A stretch of 64,000 nucleotides of DNA, from contig NZ_JBBAXC010000016.1 of assembly GCF_037120725.1 (NCBI RefSeq), positions 40,738 to 104,737 on the forward strand, read 5' to 3'. Origin of the DNA: Bacillus spongiae. Its GTDB lineage: Bacteria; Bacillota; Bacilli; Bacillales; Bacillaceae_K. Below are positions 37,147-47,111 of the stretch, in pieces. A program made the position numbers and the translations under genes. How positions within the stretch are numbered: the first letter of the stretch is position 1; each line of letters opens with the position of its first letter. A model generated the notes under the pieces. That model ran no database searches. It was given only the letters and a program-made list of their open reading frames with translations, and was not told where the DNA came from.

Positions 37147-38178
37147 ATGAAAAGTTACTTACAAAAAAAGGGTATTAATCTTTCTTTTCAAACCTATTTT
37201 ATCGATGCATTAAGCTATATGGCACTAGGCCTGTTTGGTTCTTTAATTATTGGATTAATTATGAAGACGATTGGTGAACAAATACAAGGGATACTTCCTT
37301 TTAGCCAATTCTTTATTGAAATGGGAGAACTAGCCATGAGTCTTTTAGGCCCTGCAATTGGTGCAGCTATTGCTTATGGACTAGGAGCACCGCCACTAGT
37401 TATGTTTGCTGCTGTGGTGACAGGTGCTGCAGGAGCAGCTCTTGGAGGGCCAGCTGGAGCATATGTAGCAGCAGTCCTGTCAACAGAAGTTGGTAAACTG
37501 TTTAGCAAAACAACCAAAATAGATATTATTATTACTCCTTTTGTCACAATATTAGTAGGGTATTCAGTAGCAGCGTTAATTGGTCCATGGATTGCAGAAT
37601 TTATGACGTTATTTGGAAGTTGGATTGAATGGGCGACAGAGCAACGTCCAATTACGATGGGTATTTTTGTAGCTGCTTTGATGGGACTTGCTTTAACGGC
37701 TCCCATCTCAAGTGTGGCCATTGCCTTAATGTTAGATTTGAATGGTATCGCTGCAGGGGCTGCAACGATTGGTTGTGCTGCCCAGATGGTCGGCTTTGCG
37801 GTAATTTCATATCGAGAAAATAAAATGGGTGGTTTACTTGCACAAGGAATAGGTACTTCTATGTTACAAGTATCTAACATTGTTCGAAATCCCCTCATAC
37901 TAATTCCTCCTACAGTAGCCGGTATGGTTTTAGCACCAATTGGAACAACCATTTGGAAAATGGATAACATTGCTGCAGGAGCGGGAATGGGGACAAGTGG
38001 CTTTGTCGGTCAAATAATGACGTTAAAAACAATGGGGTTTACGACCGACGTACTAATACAAGTTCTATTGTTGCACTTTATTGGACCAGCATTAATATCC
38101 CTGTTAATATCAGAGTATATGAGAAAAGCTGGCTGGATTAAATTTGGTCAGATGAAAATTGAAACAGGAGGAAAATAA
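37147..38178 (+). CDS. orphan PTS-type IIC membrane protein
   Basis: A 343-residue polytopic membrane protein, about 9-10 hydrophobic segments and very Gly/Ala-rich. It looks like PTS_EIIC_2 transport proteins, with conserved loops such as GPAIGAAIAYGLGAPPLV. No IIA or IIB gene is close, so phosphorylating transport is doubtful. GTGGAGGG lies before ATG 37147. Its TAA is immediately followed by the ytpP ATG, so the two are translationally linked. Confidence 0.7.
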   Translation: MKSYLQKKGINLSFQTYFIDALSYMALGLFGSLIIGLIMKTIGEQIQGILPFSQFFIEMGELAMSLLGPAIGAAIAYGLGAPPLVMFAAVVTGAAGAALGGPAGAYVAAVLSTEVGKLFSKTTKIDIIITPFVTILVGYSVAALIGPWIAEFMTLFGSWIEWATEQRPITMGIFVAALMGLALTAPISSVAIALMLDLNGIAAGAATIGCAAQMVGFAVISYRENKMGGLLAQGIGTSMLQVSNIVRNPLILIPPTVAGMVLAPIGTTIWKMDNIAAGAGMGTSGFVGQIMTLKTMGFTTDVLIQVLLLHFIGPALISLLISEYMRKAGWIKFGQMKIETGGK

Positions 38179-38490
38179 ATGAGACACTTAAAAACAATAG
38201 AAGAGTTTAAGACCTTGAAGGAGTCTGGAAAACATGTGTTTATGTTCTCTGCTGATTGGTGCCCGGATTGTCGAGTAATCGATCCTATACTTCCAGAAAT
38301 TGAAGGGGAATTTGAACAATATACATTTATTTATGTAGATCGTGACAAATTTATCGACTTGTGTGTTGAAATGGATATCTTTGGGATACCAAGTTTTGTT
38401 GCGTTTCATGACGGAAAAGAACTTGGGCGCTTCGTGAGCAAAAATCGAAAAACAAAAGAGCAAATTGTAGACTTTTTAATTGGCTTATAA
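38179..38490 (+). CDS. ytpP: thioredoxin-like protein YtpP
   Basis: A 103-residue thioredoxin fold with the redox motif WCPDC at about residue 29 and the cis-proline in GIPSFVAFHDG. It is shorter than YtpP of B. subtilis (107) by a few residues. It acts in cytoplasmic thiol exchange. The start codon follows directly after the stop codon of the PTS-type gene, whose last codons contain the GGAGG site. Confidence 0.87.
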   Translation: MRHLKTIEEFKTLKESGKHVFMFSADWCPDCRVIDPILPEIEGEFEQYTFIYVDRDKFIDLCVEMDIFGIPSFVAFHDGKELGRFVSKNRKTKEQIVDFLIGL

Positions 38491-38670
38491 ATAGTTTTGA
38501 GTGATTCAAAAGCAATGGACAATAGTTAATTGCACAGTGGTCTTTCTTTTAGAAATAATAGTTTGAATCTTGGAGCGAGAATGATCTGTTTGAGCTCATA
38601 AAAAGAACAATCGATATAAACATAATAAGCGAAGAAGGGAAATCCGATGTAGGTGGTCATTGCTATGGCT

Positions 38671-38699
38671 TTGGGATGTCCCTTCTTTTGTTGTACAAT
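38671..38699 (+). promoter_or_regulatory. sigma-A promoter of ytpQ
   Basis: TTGGGA (38671-38676) and TACAAT (38694-38699) with a 17-base spacer. The ytpQ ATG follows 40 bases downstream. Confidence 0.6.
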
Positions 38700-38739
38700 G
38701 AAACTTAAGTGCTGACGATGTGAAAATTGGAGGAAAACA

Positions 38740-39540
38740 ATGGATACAAATAAAATGAAAAATCTATTACAGGAAAGGCTCAATAAGGAAAATCGAAAAA
38801 TTACGTTTGATCGAGAGAAAGATACATTACGCATTGAAAATGAACAAACTGGGAAAGGAATTTCGATTTCTTTACCAGGAGTTGTTGGACGATATAATGA
38901 AAAGAAAGACGTTGCGATTGACGAAATTGCCTATTATGTAGAGGAAGCACTTAAGGTAATGGGGAAAGATGTTACATTGAATAAAAAAGAACGTAGTATT
39001 TACCCTGTTATTCGGTCTACATCGTTTCCTAAAGAATCCTCTGAGGGGTCAACCTTAATAAGTGATGATCATACTGCAGAAACGCGTATTTATTATGCTC
39101 TAGATTTAGGGTCTTCTTATCGACTTATTGATGAGAAATGGTTAGAAAAAGAAAAATGGAGTAAGGACAAAGTACGTGAAGTAGCCCATTTTAACCTTCG
39201 TTCGCTACCCACTGCATTAAAAAAAGACGAGGTGGCTGGAAATATTTTTTATTTTTTGAATAAAAAAGACGGGTATGATGCTAGCCGTATTTTAAATGAG
39301 CATTTCTTGAGAAAAATGAAGAAGGAAGTGGTTGGAGAAATGACCGTTTCTGTCCCTCATCAAGATGTTCTAATTATAGGTGATATACGGAATGAAACGG
39401 GATATGATATCTTGGCGCAAATGACAATGAGCTTTTTTACAACGGGGCCTGTCCCAATTACCGCACTTTCATTTGTTTATGATGATAGTGAATTAGAGCC
39501 GATATTTATACTTGCAAAAAATAAAAAAGAGAAGGAATAG
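38740..39540 (+). CDS. ytpQ: DUF1444 family protein YtpQ
   Basis: A 266-residue soluble protein of the YtpQ/DUF1444 family, no known function. [27 protein letters not shown] is typical at the C-terminus (not quoted in full here as a motif; key parts are [10 protein letters not shown] and LEPIFILAK). The length matches B. subtilis (269). TTGGAGGAAAAC precedes the ATG. It sits between ytpP and sftA, as in B. subtilis. Confidence 0.83.
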   Translation: MDTNKMKNLLQERLNKENRKITFDREKDTLRIENEQTGKGISISLPGVVGRYNEKKDVAIDEIAYYVEEALKVMGKDVTLNKKERSIYPVIRSTSFPKESSEGSTLISDDHTAETRIYYALDLGSSYRLIDEKWLEKEKWSKDKVREVAHFNLRSLPTALKKDEVAGNIFYFLNKKDGYDASRILNEHFLRKMKKEVVGEMTVSVPHQDVLIIGDIRNETGYDILAQMTMSFFTTGPVPITALSFVYDDSELEPIFILAKNKKEKE

Positions 39541-39546
39541 TTTTAG

Positions 39547-39630
39547 TGGCCGGTTCGAAAAAAATTAATATAGCTGACACAAGTGTGAGCGCATTTTTTA
39601 ACAGAAGAACTGGCTATCGCTTTTTTTTCG
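39547..39630 (+). terminator. probable terminator of ytpQ
   Basis: TGGCCGGTTC (39547-39556) can pair with GAACTGGCTA (39607-39616, two wobbles), enclosing a second smaller stem, and is followed by TTTTTTTT. The loop is long. Confidence 0.5.
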
Positions 39631-39737
39631 TTTTTTGGGAAGAATCGTTTTGATATTTCTCTTTTTCTATCATTTTTTTCGAAATTATCTTGTAAACTGA
39701 TACAATGAAAGTGATTCTAATAGAAAGAGTGATCAAG

Positions 39738-42545
39738 TTGAATTGGATCAAAAGAATGTTTCAACTCTCAAAAGCAGAAGAGAAAATGACATCTGATTTC
39801 AAATATGGACAGGTTGATGCAAATCAAGATCAAGTATCTTCTGTTAAAAATGAAATCGAGACAAAAATGAGTTACCAATATCCAAAAGGAGAGTTTCGAT
39901 TTCCACTAATCCCTGATCAAAAAAAAGTACGTTCTAAACCTAATAATGACCAAATACAATCTGACGTGCAAGATCAACATCAGGAGAAACAGAAAAAAGA
40001 TAGTACATATGAAGAAGAAAAACGTGAAGTAACTCATACGTATAAACGCCCGTTTACTCCTACTCATATTCCAAGTCCAATATATGGATTTAAAGAAAGA
40101 CCAACAAAACAAAAAGAAATATATTATGAGCTAGATTCTTCAGAATCTGCTCAAACGGAATCGCTACCAGAAACGGGAGTACCGTTACCATTAGAGCGAC
40201 AAGCTGAAGATAGAGTACAAGAGACACAGCCTACTATTGGTTTAGATTATTCTTCAGAATCTGCTCAAACGGAATCGCTACCAGAAACGGGAGTACCGTT
40301 ACGATTAGAGCGACAAGCTGAAGATAGAGTACAAGAGACACAGCCTACTATTGGTTTAGATTATTCTTCAGAACCTGCTCAAACGGAATCGCTACCAGAA
40401 ACGGAAGTACCGTTACCATTAGAGCGCCAAGCTGAAGATAGAGTACAAGAGACACAGCCTACTATTGGTTTAGATTATTCTTCAGAACCTGCTCAAACGG
40501 AATCGCTACCAGAAACGGAAGTATCTTTACCATTAGAGCGCCAAGCTGAAGATAGAGTACAAGAGGCACAGCCTGCTATTGGTTTAGATTATTCTTCAGA
40601 ACCTGCTCAAACGGAATCGCTATCAGAAACGGGAGTACCGTTACCATTAGAGCGCCAAGCTGAAGATAGGGTACAAGAGACACAGCCTACTATTGGTTTA
40701 AATGCCGAGGTAGACCAGTCATCAATAGAGAAAGAGGAAGCCTATAGTGAGGATGGATCAGAGGTAAGGGAGACTGCTGATGCTTTGGAACTTATTCCTG
40801 AAACGAATAACTTGGACACACAGGTGGAAGGGCTGAGACAAGATTCCACTGTGTCCTCTATGGAAAAGTCAGCAGATTCAGTTAATCATGGTATAGAGGA
40901 ACCGCAACATAATCAAGTATCGTCAAAGCCGTTACATTCTCAACAGAGAAAAGAAGAAAAAGTGGAAAGCGTGCAAAAGAAAAAAATGAATCGCCACGTG
41001 CCATTTAATGTGTTTATGTTAAACCAAGATCGGGAGCGACTTGCTGCCAAAAAAAAAGCTGATGCAGTAAGTAAACAAATAGAATCAAAAAAGGCTACAA
41101 CAAGCCATAATCAAATAGATGAAACGCCAAGGACAGATAGTTATCAGTACCCTTCACTAGCAGTTCTTAGCCCATCGATACGCCGAGAAGAGGATCAACA
41201 ATGGTTACTCTTACAAAGTGAACGGTTAAATACAACATTAACCAACTTCAATGTAAAAGCAGCAGTGGTTAATGTGACACAAGGACCATCAGTAACCCGG
41301 TTTGAAGTACAGCCTGAGCCGGGTGTTAAAGTGAATAAAATTACTAACTTAAGTGATGATATTAAATTAAGCTTAGCAGCTAAAGACATTCGGTTAGAAG
41401 CACCGATTCCAGGGAAACATACTATTGGGATAGAAATACCAAATGAAAAAAGCCGCCCTGTGTTTATCCGTGAAATTATTGAAAGTGATGAGTTTAAACA
41501 GCATACTTCCCCCCTAGTCACAGTATTAGGACTTGATATTTCTGGGAAACCTATTGTAACTGATTTAAAGAAAATGCCACATGGGCTAATTGCAGGTGCA
41601 ACCGGTTCAGGAAAAAGCGTATGCATCAATTCAATCATTGTGAGCCTTTTATATAAAGCAAGACCAGATGAAGTAAAGCTATTATTAATTGATCCTAAAA
41701 TGGTTGAACTTGCACCATATAACCAGATTCCTCACCTTGTAAGTCCAGTTATTACGGATGTGAAGGCTGCAACAGCTTCTTTAAAGTGGGCTGTGGAGGA
41801 AATGGAAAGGAGATATGAATTATTCGCACACACGGGTGTTCGTGATATTTCCCGATATAATGATTTAGCAATTAAAAATGGGAAGAAAGAAATGAAACTA
41901 CCTTTTATTGTCATTATTATTGATGAGCTAGCTGATTTAATGATGATGTCCCCAGGTGAAGTGGAAGAATCAATTTGTCGCATAGCACAAAAAGCTAGAG
42001 CTTGTGGAATCCATTTGATTATTGCAACTCAACGTCCATCCGTCGATGTCATTACGGGATTAATTAAAGCTAATGTTCCTACACGAGTAGCTTTTTCCGT
42101 TTCCTCTCAAGTAGACTCTAGGACGATTATTGACATAAGTGGTGCGGAACGTTTATTAGGAAAAGGAGATATGCTCTTTTTAGAAAACGGCTCATCAAAA
42201 TCAATTCGTCTTCAAGGAACGTTTGTGTCAGATGAAGAAATTGAGGAAGTCGTGAAACATGTACGTTCTCAACAACAACCTCATTATTTATTTCAACAAG
42301 AGGAATTGTTAGCGAAAGCAAATATTCAAGACGAAGAAGATGAATTATATTACGATGCCTGTGAATTTGTCATAAATCAAGGTGGTGCTTCTGCTTCTCT
42401 TCTTCAAAGACGTTTTCGTATAGGGTATAATCGTGCAGCGCGACTCGTTGAAGTAATGGAGGAACAAGGAATCATTTCAGAGGCTAGAGGTAGCAAGCCT
42501 AGGGAAGTATTGGTTTCTATTGAAGAGTTAGAACATATTCAGTAA
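39738..42545 (+). CDS. sftA: DNA translocase SftA (FtsK/SpoIIIE family)
   Basis: A 935-residue ATP-driven DNA pump acting at the division septum. No membrane segments are seen at the N-terminus, which separates SftA from SpoIIIE. An acidic, disordered linker holds five near-identical 38-residue repeats (40137-40706). The motor has Walker A GATGSGKSV at about residue 620 and Walker B IIIDELADL at about 727; a gamma winged helix (CEFVINQGGASASLLQRRFR) ends the protein and should read KOPS-type sequences. The TTG at 39738 matches the B. subtilis N-terminus MSWLHKFF. The B. subtilis protein has 952 residues. Confidence 0.92.
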   Translation: MNWIKRMFQLSKAEEKMTSDFKYGQVDANQDQVSSVKNEIETKMSYQYPKGEFRFPLIPDQKKVRSKPNNDQIQSDVQDQHQEKQKKDSTYEEEKREVTHTYKRPFTPTHIPSPIYGFKERPTKQKEIYYELDSSESAQTESLPETGVPLPLERQAEDRVQETQPTIGLDYSSESAQTESLPETGVPLRLERQAEDRVQETQPTIGLDYSSEPAQTESLPETEVPLPLERQAEDRVQETQPTIGLDYSSEPAQTESLPETEVSLPLERQAEDRVQEAQPAIGLDYSSEPAQTESLSETGVPLPLERQAEDRVQETQPTIGLNAEVDQSSIEKEEAYSEDGSEVRETADALELIPETNNLDTQVEGLRQDSTVSSMEKSADSVNHGIEEPQHNQVSSKPLHSQQRKEEKVESVQKKKMNRHVPFNVFMLNQDRERLAAKKKADAVSKQIESKKATTSHNQIDETPRTDSYQYPSLAVLSPSIRREEDQQWLLLQSERLNTTLTNFNVKAAVVNVTQGPSVTRFEVQPEPGVKVNKITNLSDDIKLSLAAKDIRLEAPIPGKHTIGIEIPNEKSRPVFIREIIESDEFKQHTSPLVTVLGLDISGKPIVTDLKKMPHGLIAGATGSGKSVCINSIIVSLLYKARPDEVKLLLIDPKMVELAPYNQIPHLVSPVITDVKAATASLKWAVEEMERRYELFAHTGVRDISRYNDLAIKNGKKEMKLPFIVIIIDELADLMMMSPGEVEESICRIAQKARACGIHLIIATQRPSVDVITGLIKANVPTRVAFSVSSQVDSRTIIDISGAERLLGKGDMLFLENGSSKSIRLQGTFVSDEEIEEVVKHVRSQQQPHYLFQQEELLAKANIQDEEDELYYDACEFVINQGGASASLLQRRFRIGYNRAARLVEVMEEQGIISEARGSKPREVLVSIEELEHIQ
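40137..40706 (+). repeat. five 114-bp tandem repeats within sftA
   Basis: Units begin at 40137, 40251, 40365, 40479 and 40593. Each encodes 38 residues in frame, starting SSESAQTESLPETG or SSEPAQTESL and containing LERQAEDRVQE and QPTIGLDY. Copies differ at only a few bases. A coding minisatellite of this fidelity suggests recent expansion. Confidence 0.95.
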
Positions 42546-42576
42546 TGTGATGTTGATTTGAAATAGAAGGAGATCT

Positions 42577-43683
42577 ATGAGAATGAAAGAGATTGAATTA
42601 AAACTAAAAGGTGAAATCAAAAGATTGACTAATCAAACATTCAAATTTGATGAGCGAGTGAAAGAAGGCTGGTTTTCTGCTGTTTACTTCTTAAAGACAA
42701 GAGAGATAGCGAAAAAATTTAAACCTGACCGAATGGTAACAATGCAATTCTTTCAAAAAGAGCATGCGGTACTGTGCGGGACAGATGAAGTAATAGCACT
42801 GCTGCATACTTTCTCTGACAACCCAGGTAATTTAGAAATTCATTCGTTAAAAGATGGTGATAAAATCTCTCCATTTGAAACTGTCTTGACCATTAAAGGT
42901 TATTACCAGGATTTTGGTTACTTAGAAGGAATGATTGATGGTATTTTAGCAAGACGTACATCTGTTGCGACGAACGTGTATAATGTGACAAAGGCTGCTG
43001 GGATCTCAGGAAGGCAAAAGCCAGTCATTTTCATGGGTGATCGTGATGATCACTATACACAACAAGCGGGAGACGGCTATGCGGCATTTATGGGTGGATC
43101 AACCGCACAAGCCACTCATGCAATGAATGAATGGTGGGGGAAGAAAGGGATGGGAACAATGCCTCATGCCCTAATTCAACTATTTGATGGTGATATTGTG
43201 TCAGCGACAGAGGCGTATCAAGCAACATTTCCTGAGGATGACTTAATTGCCCTCGTAGACTATAATAATGACGTGATTACCGATTCTTTGAAAGTAGCGA
43301 GAGTTTTTGGTAACAAACTAAAAGGCGTAAGGGTTGATACATCACGAACATTAATAGATAAATATTTCTTAAGAAATCAACACGTATTAGGGACGTTTGA
43401 CCCGCGTGGAGTCAATGCAGAGCTTATTTTTGCCTTACGAAAAGCATTGGATGCAGAGGGGTATCAACATGTTCAGATTGTTGTTTCTGGTGGTTTTAAT
43501 GAAAAGAGAATTACCGATTTTGAGAAAAATGAAGTACCTGTTGATGTATATGGAGTAGGTGGCAGTTTGTTGAAAATTGGAATAGGTTTTACAGGAGATA
43601 ATGTATTAATCAATGGAAAAGACGAAGCCAAAGCAGGAAGAAAGTATCGACCAAATCCCCGATTAGAAAAAGTAGAAATATAA
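42577..43683 (+). CDS. nicotinate phosphoribosyltransferase, short type
   Basis: A 368-residue enzyme of the NAPRTase fold. ARRTSVATNVYNVTKAAG, FMGDRDDHYTQQAGDGYAAF and GTMPHALIQLF are hallmarks of nicotinate phosphoribosyltransferase, which makes nicotinate mononucleotide for NAD salvage. It is shorter than the 490-residue B. subtilis PncB and resembles the archaeal-type group. AGAAGGAG lies before the ATG at 42577; another ATG at 42583 is possible. It starts 31 bases after sftA. Confidence 0.85.
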   Translation: MRMKEIELKLKGEIKRLTNQTFKFDERVKEGWFSAVYFLKTREIAKKFKPDRMVTMQFFQKEHAVLCGTDEVIALLHTFSDNPGNLEIHSLKDGDKISPFETVLTIKGYYQDFGYLEGMIDGILARRTSVATNVYNVTKAAGISGRQKPVIFMGDRDDHYTQQAGDGYAAFMGGSTAQATHAMNEWWGKKGMGTMPHALIQLFDGDIVSATEAYQATFPEDDLIALVDYNNDVITDSLKVARVFGNKLKGVRVDTSRTLIDKYFLRNQHVLGTFDPRGVNAELIFALRKALDAEGYQHVQIVVSGGFNEKRITDFEKNEVPVDVYGVGGSLLKIGIGFTGDNVLINGKDEAKAGRKYRPNPRLEKVEI

Positions 43684-43866
43684 AAACATCATAACGTATT
43701 AGGGAGTTTTATGACAATTTACAAACGAAGTTGGTACAATCATGGTCAGTCTTTTATAATAATGATATAATAGTGGAATATGAAACGGACTGTCTGTTGA
43801 AGATAAACAAAATTACATTGTTTTCATATAATGCTTACAGATAGACGATTGTTGGAGGTTCAATTT

Positions 43867-45183
43867 ATGACTGTATACCATTTCATAGGTATTAAAGGTT
43901 CTGGTATGAGTGCATTGGCCCAGATTTTGCATGACATGAATTATCAAGTTCAAGGTTCAGATTATGATAAATATTTTTTCACACAAAAATCTTTAGAAGA
44001 GTCTGGTATTAAAATACTACCTTTTAATGAAGATAACATTCATGAAGGAATGACGGTTATTGCTGGAAATGCATTTCCAGATACTCATGAAGAAGTTGTG
44101 CGGGCAAAGGAGCTCAACCTACCTGTATTAAGGTATCATAAGTTTTTAGGAGAATTTATGAATCGCTTTACGAGTATAGCTGTTACTGGTGCTCATGGAA
44201 AGACATCTACAACAGGACTATTGGCTCATGTGATGGAAGGGATTAAGCCTACATCTTATTTAATTGGAGATGGGACAGGAAAAGGTGTGGAAGATGCTCA
44301 ATATTTTGGCTTTGAAGCATGTGAATATCGCCGCCATTTCTTATCGTATTTCCCTGACTATGCCATTATGTTGAATATTGACTTTGATCACCCTGATTAT
44401 TTTGCTAATATTGATGATGTTTATTCAGCATTTCAAGAAATGGCTATGCAAGTTAATAAAGGGATTATTGCATGTGGAGACGATGAACACCTTCAAAAAA
44501 TACAAGCAAAAGTTCCTGTGATTTTTTATGGTTTTGGAGAGGTAAATGATTTTCAAGCAAGGAATATTACCATCAATGAGAGTGGAACAACCTTTGATGT
44601 ATTTGTTCGGAATAATGCTTATGCTACTTTTACTATTCCCACATATGGTAACCATAATATCCTTAATGCATTAAGTGTAATAGCACTTTGTCATTATGAA
44701 GATATCGATAAAGAAGCTGTTCAGGAACGATTATTGAGCTTCAAGGGAGTAAAACGACGTTTTACAGAGAAGCAGCTAGGGAACCAAATTATCATTGATG
44801 ATTATGCCCATCACCCAACTGAAATTCATGCGACGATTGAATCGGCGAAGCAAAAATACCCAAATCGTGAAGTAGTCATTGTTTTTCAACCACATACCTT
44901 CACAAGAACACAAACATTTTTAGCAGATTTTGCGGATAGCTTAAGTCAAGCAGATAAAGTGTATCTTTGTGAAATTTTTGGCTCTGCTAGGGAGAATCAT
45001 GGGAAATTATCGATAGAAGATTTAAAAGGGAAGATTAATGATGCTGAGATTATAGAGGAAGAGGATACGACGGCACTTCTTCAGCATGAAGATGGAGTGA
45101 TTATCTTTATGGGAGCAGGAGATGTTCAAAAATTTCAGCAAGCATATGAAAATATGTATAACGGGAAGATGAAAACAAGCTAA
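43867..45183 (+). CDS. murC: UDP-N-acetylmuramate-L-alanine ligase
   Basis: A 438-residue cytoplasmic ligase that adds L-alanine to UDP-MurNAc. [14 protein letters not shown] at residue about 8 binds the UDP-sugar; [12 protein letters not shown] at about 108 is the ATP loop; [10 protein letters not shown] near 320 is conserved in Mur ligases. The ATG at 43867, after TTGGAGG, gives 438 residues, near the family's 430-440. The gene follows the sftA block as in B. subtilis. Confidence 0.96.
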   Translation: MTVYHFIGIKGSGMSALAQILHDMNYQVQGSDYDKYFFTQKSLEESGIKILPFNEDNIHEGMTVIAGNAFPDTHEEVVRAKELNLPVLRYHKFLGEFMNRFTSIAVTGAHGKTSTTGLLAHVMEGIKPTSYLIGDGTGKGVEDAQYFGFEACEYRRHFLSYFPDYAIMLNIDFDHPDYFANIDDVYSAFQEMAMQVNKGIIACGDDEHLQKIQAKVPVIFYGFGEVNDFQARNITINESGTTFDVFVRNNAYATFTIPTYGNHNILNALSVIALCHYEDIDKEAVQERLLSFKGVKRRFTEKQLGNQIIIDDYAHHPTEIHATIESAKQKYPNREVVIVFQPHTFTRTQTFLADFADSLSQADKVYLCEIFGSARENHGKLSIEDLKGKINDAEIIEEEDTTALLQHEDGVIIFMGAGDVQKFQQAYENMYNGKMKTS

Positions 45184-45220
45184 TTTTCTCAAGTAGGAAA
45201 TCTATTAGGATAGAGAATGA

Positions 45221-45250
45221 AAAAAGACTGGGATTCCCCAGTCTTTTTCT
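45221..45250. terminator. bidirectional terminator, murC and M29 peptidase
   Basis: Perfect 12-bp stem AAAAAGACTGGG/CCCAGTCTTTTT, 4-base loop, T-rich on both strands. Confidence 0.9.
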
Positions 45251-46365
45251 TATTTTAAGTTTTCAGGGTTTAAAGCTTCTAATTCAGGAATCACAAATCT
45301 TCCATCTTTTCTAATTAACACATCATCAAAATAGATTTCTCCACCACCGTAATCAGGACGCTGGATATTGACTAAATCCCAGTGAATGTTTGAGTGATTG
45401 TCATTGAATGCCTCATCGTAGCACTGTCCTGGAGTAAAGTGGAAGCTACCATCTATCTTCTCGTCAAATAAAATATCCTGCATTGGATGAAGTATATATG
45501 GATTTACTCCTATTGCGAATTCCCCTACATAACGAGCTCCTTCGTCTGTGTCAAAAATTGAGTTAATTCTCTCCGTATCGTTTGCTAAGGCTTCAACAAT
45601 TTTCCCGTCTTTAAACGTTAATTTTACATTTTCAAATGTAAATCCATGATATGGCGATGGTGTGTTATAAGTAATGGTTCCATTGACAGTATTTTTAACA
45701 GGTGCCGTATAAACCTCTCCATCGGGGATATTAAGATGACCTGCACATTTTACAGCAGGAATATCTTTTATTGAGAAAGATAATTCTGTTCCAGGTCCTG
45801 TAATTCTTACCTTATCCGTACGATTCATTAATTGAACTAATCCATCCATTGCCTTATCCATTTTAGCGTAATCTAAATTACACACATCGAAATAAAAATC
45901 TTCAAATGCTTCCGTACTCATGTTTGCAAGCTGTGCCATCGATGCATTTGGATAGCGAAGCACTACCCATTTTGTTTTAGGTACGCGAATATCCCGATGT
46001 ACTTTTTTCATAATGGTTTCACCATGAATTTTCATTTTACTTGCCGGTACATCTGCTTGCTCATTAATATTATCACCGGAGCGTAATCCAATATAGGCAT
46101 CCATGTTCTCCATGACATTTGACTCAAAGCTCGCCATCATATCATATTGTTCATTTGTGGCTCCAAATAACAAGGCTCTGTCAATTGAGGAATCTTTTAA
46201 TGAGACGAAAGGATGTCCTCCAGCTAAGTATGCTTCTTTTACTAAAGCGATAACTAGTTCCTTTTGTAATCCGAAGTTTTCAATTAATACTTTTTCTCCT
46301 GGTTGTAATTGAATAGAATATTGAATTAGATTCTTTGCTAATAAGCTAATTCTTGGGTCTTTCAT
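45250..46365 (-). CDS. M29 family aminopeptidase
   Basis: A 371-residue metalloaminopeptidase of the thermophilic aminopeptidase family (AmpS, PepS, aminopeptidase T). Typical segments are GEKVLIENFG, GPGTELSFSI, NIPDGEVYTAP and NIHWDLVNIQRPDYGGGEIYFD-type C-terminus. Metal ligands lie in the last third. An AAGGAGGTT site precedes the ATG. It is shorter than B. subtilis AmpS (410), so I leave the symbol blank. Confidence 0.88.
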   Translation of the reverse strand: MKDPRISLLAKNLIQYSIQLQPGEKVLIENFGLQKELVIALVKEAYLAGGHPFVSLKDSSIDRALLFGATNEQYDMMASFESNVMENMDAYIGLRSGDNINEQADVPASKMKIHGETIMKKVHRDIRVPKTKWVVLRYPNASMAQLANMSTEAFEDFYFDVCNLDYAKMDKAMDGLVQLMNRTDKVRITGPGTELSFSIKDIPAVKCAGHLNIPDGEVYTAPVKNTVNGTITYNTPSPYHGFTFENVKLTFKDGKIVEALANDTERINSIFDTDEGARYVGEFAIGVNPYILHPMQDILFDEKIDGSFHFTPGQCYDEAFNDNHSNIHWDLVNIQRPDYGGGEIYFDDVLIRKDGRFVIPELEALNPENLK

Positions 46366-46533
46366 TTATGTAACCTCCTTTATACTATAGCTTTTTTATT
46401 GTACCTGATATTGTGAAGAAGTGGTACTTTTCGTTATGTTTGTTCTTTAATAGGAGTCGATGTTATCAAAATGTAATATTTAAAATAAAATACCTGCAGG
46501 AAAAAATGGTATTAATAGAGAAATGAATAATTA

Positions 46534-46559
46534 GTTTTAATGTTACAATATACGGGTAC
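46534..46559 (+). promoter_or_regulatory. sigma-B-type promoter of ytxGH
   Basis: GTTTTA (46534-46539), 14 bases, then GGGTAC (46554-46559), close to the sigma-B consensus GTTTAA and GGGTAT. In B. subtilis ytxGHJ is known to be under sigma-B and sigma-H. Confidence 0.65.
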
Positions 46560-46585
46560 TGTATTGATAAGTAGGAGGTGGAATT

Positions 46586-47089
46586 TTGATTATTATTTTA
46601 TATGTTAGTGTGGCGATTATCGCTGTCGCTTTCTTAATTTTGGTCATATATTTGGCTAAAACCTTATCATCCCTTCAAGAAACATTAAAAAGTGTTTCAA
46701 AAACGCTGGACGGATTTGAAGTTCAGTTGAGAGGGATTACGACAGAATCAACAGACCTACTACATAAGACGAATCAACTTGCTGAAGATATACAAAAAAA
46801 ATCAGATGATTTGAACTCAGTAGTTGATGCTGCAAAAGATGTAGGTAAGTCGATTCAGGAATTTAATTCATCCGTTCGTAAGGTTACAAATGCTGTTACT
46901 CAACAAGTTGAAAACAATAGTGAAAAAATTTCTCAGGTTGTTCAATGGAGTAATGTTGCTATGGAGTTACGTGAGAAGTGGAAATTAAGAAAAACAGAAA
47001 AGCAAGCACAGGATCAGGCCCCCCCTGCTTCCCAAGAAAAAGATGAGGTTTCCCGTCGGGGGCGTATTTTTCAGCGGTTAAATCAATAA
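46586..47089 (+). CDS. ytxG: general stress protein YtxG (DUF948)
   Basis: A 167-residue protein with an N-terminal hydrophobic segment (residues 1-22), then a long helical coiled-coil region of the DUF948 type, ending in a basic tail. It probably sits on the membrane facing the cytoplasm. The start is TTG with TAGGAGGTGG. The operon is induced by stress in B. subtilis; a sigma-B promoter is visible here. Confidence 0.87.
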   Translation: MIIILYVSVAIIAVAFLILVIYLAKTLSSLQETLKSVSKTLDGFEVQLRGITTESTDLLHKTNQLAEDIQKKSDDLNSVVDAAKDVGKSIQEFNSSVRKVTNAVTQQVENNSEKISQVVQWSNVAMELREKWKLRKTEKQAQDQAPPASQEKDEVSRRGRIFQRLNQ

Positions 47090-47111
47090 TTTAAATAGGG
47101 AGATGAATAAA

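Noticed and set aside
37374..37970. 198-residue minus-strand frame in the PTS-type gene
   Set aside because: It arises from Gly/Ala-rich codons of the membrane protein on the other strand; no start site.
38526..38834. 102-residue minus-strand frame
   Set aside because: It is antisense to the ytpQ start and promoter, with no ribosome site.
40137..40706. CRISPR array
   Set aside because: The repeats are contiguous, 114 bp, in frame and coding; no spacers and no cas genes.
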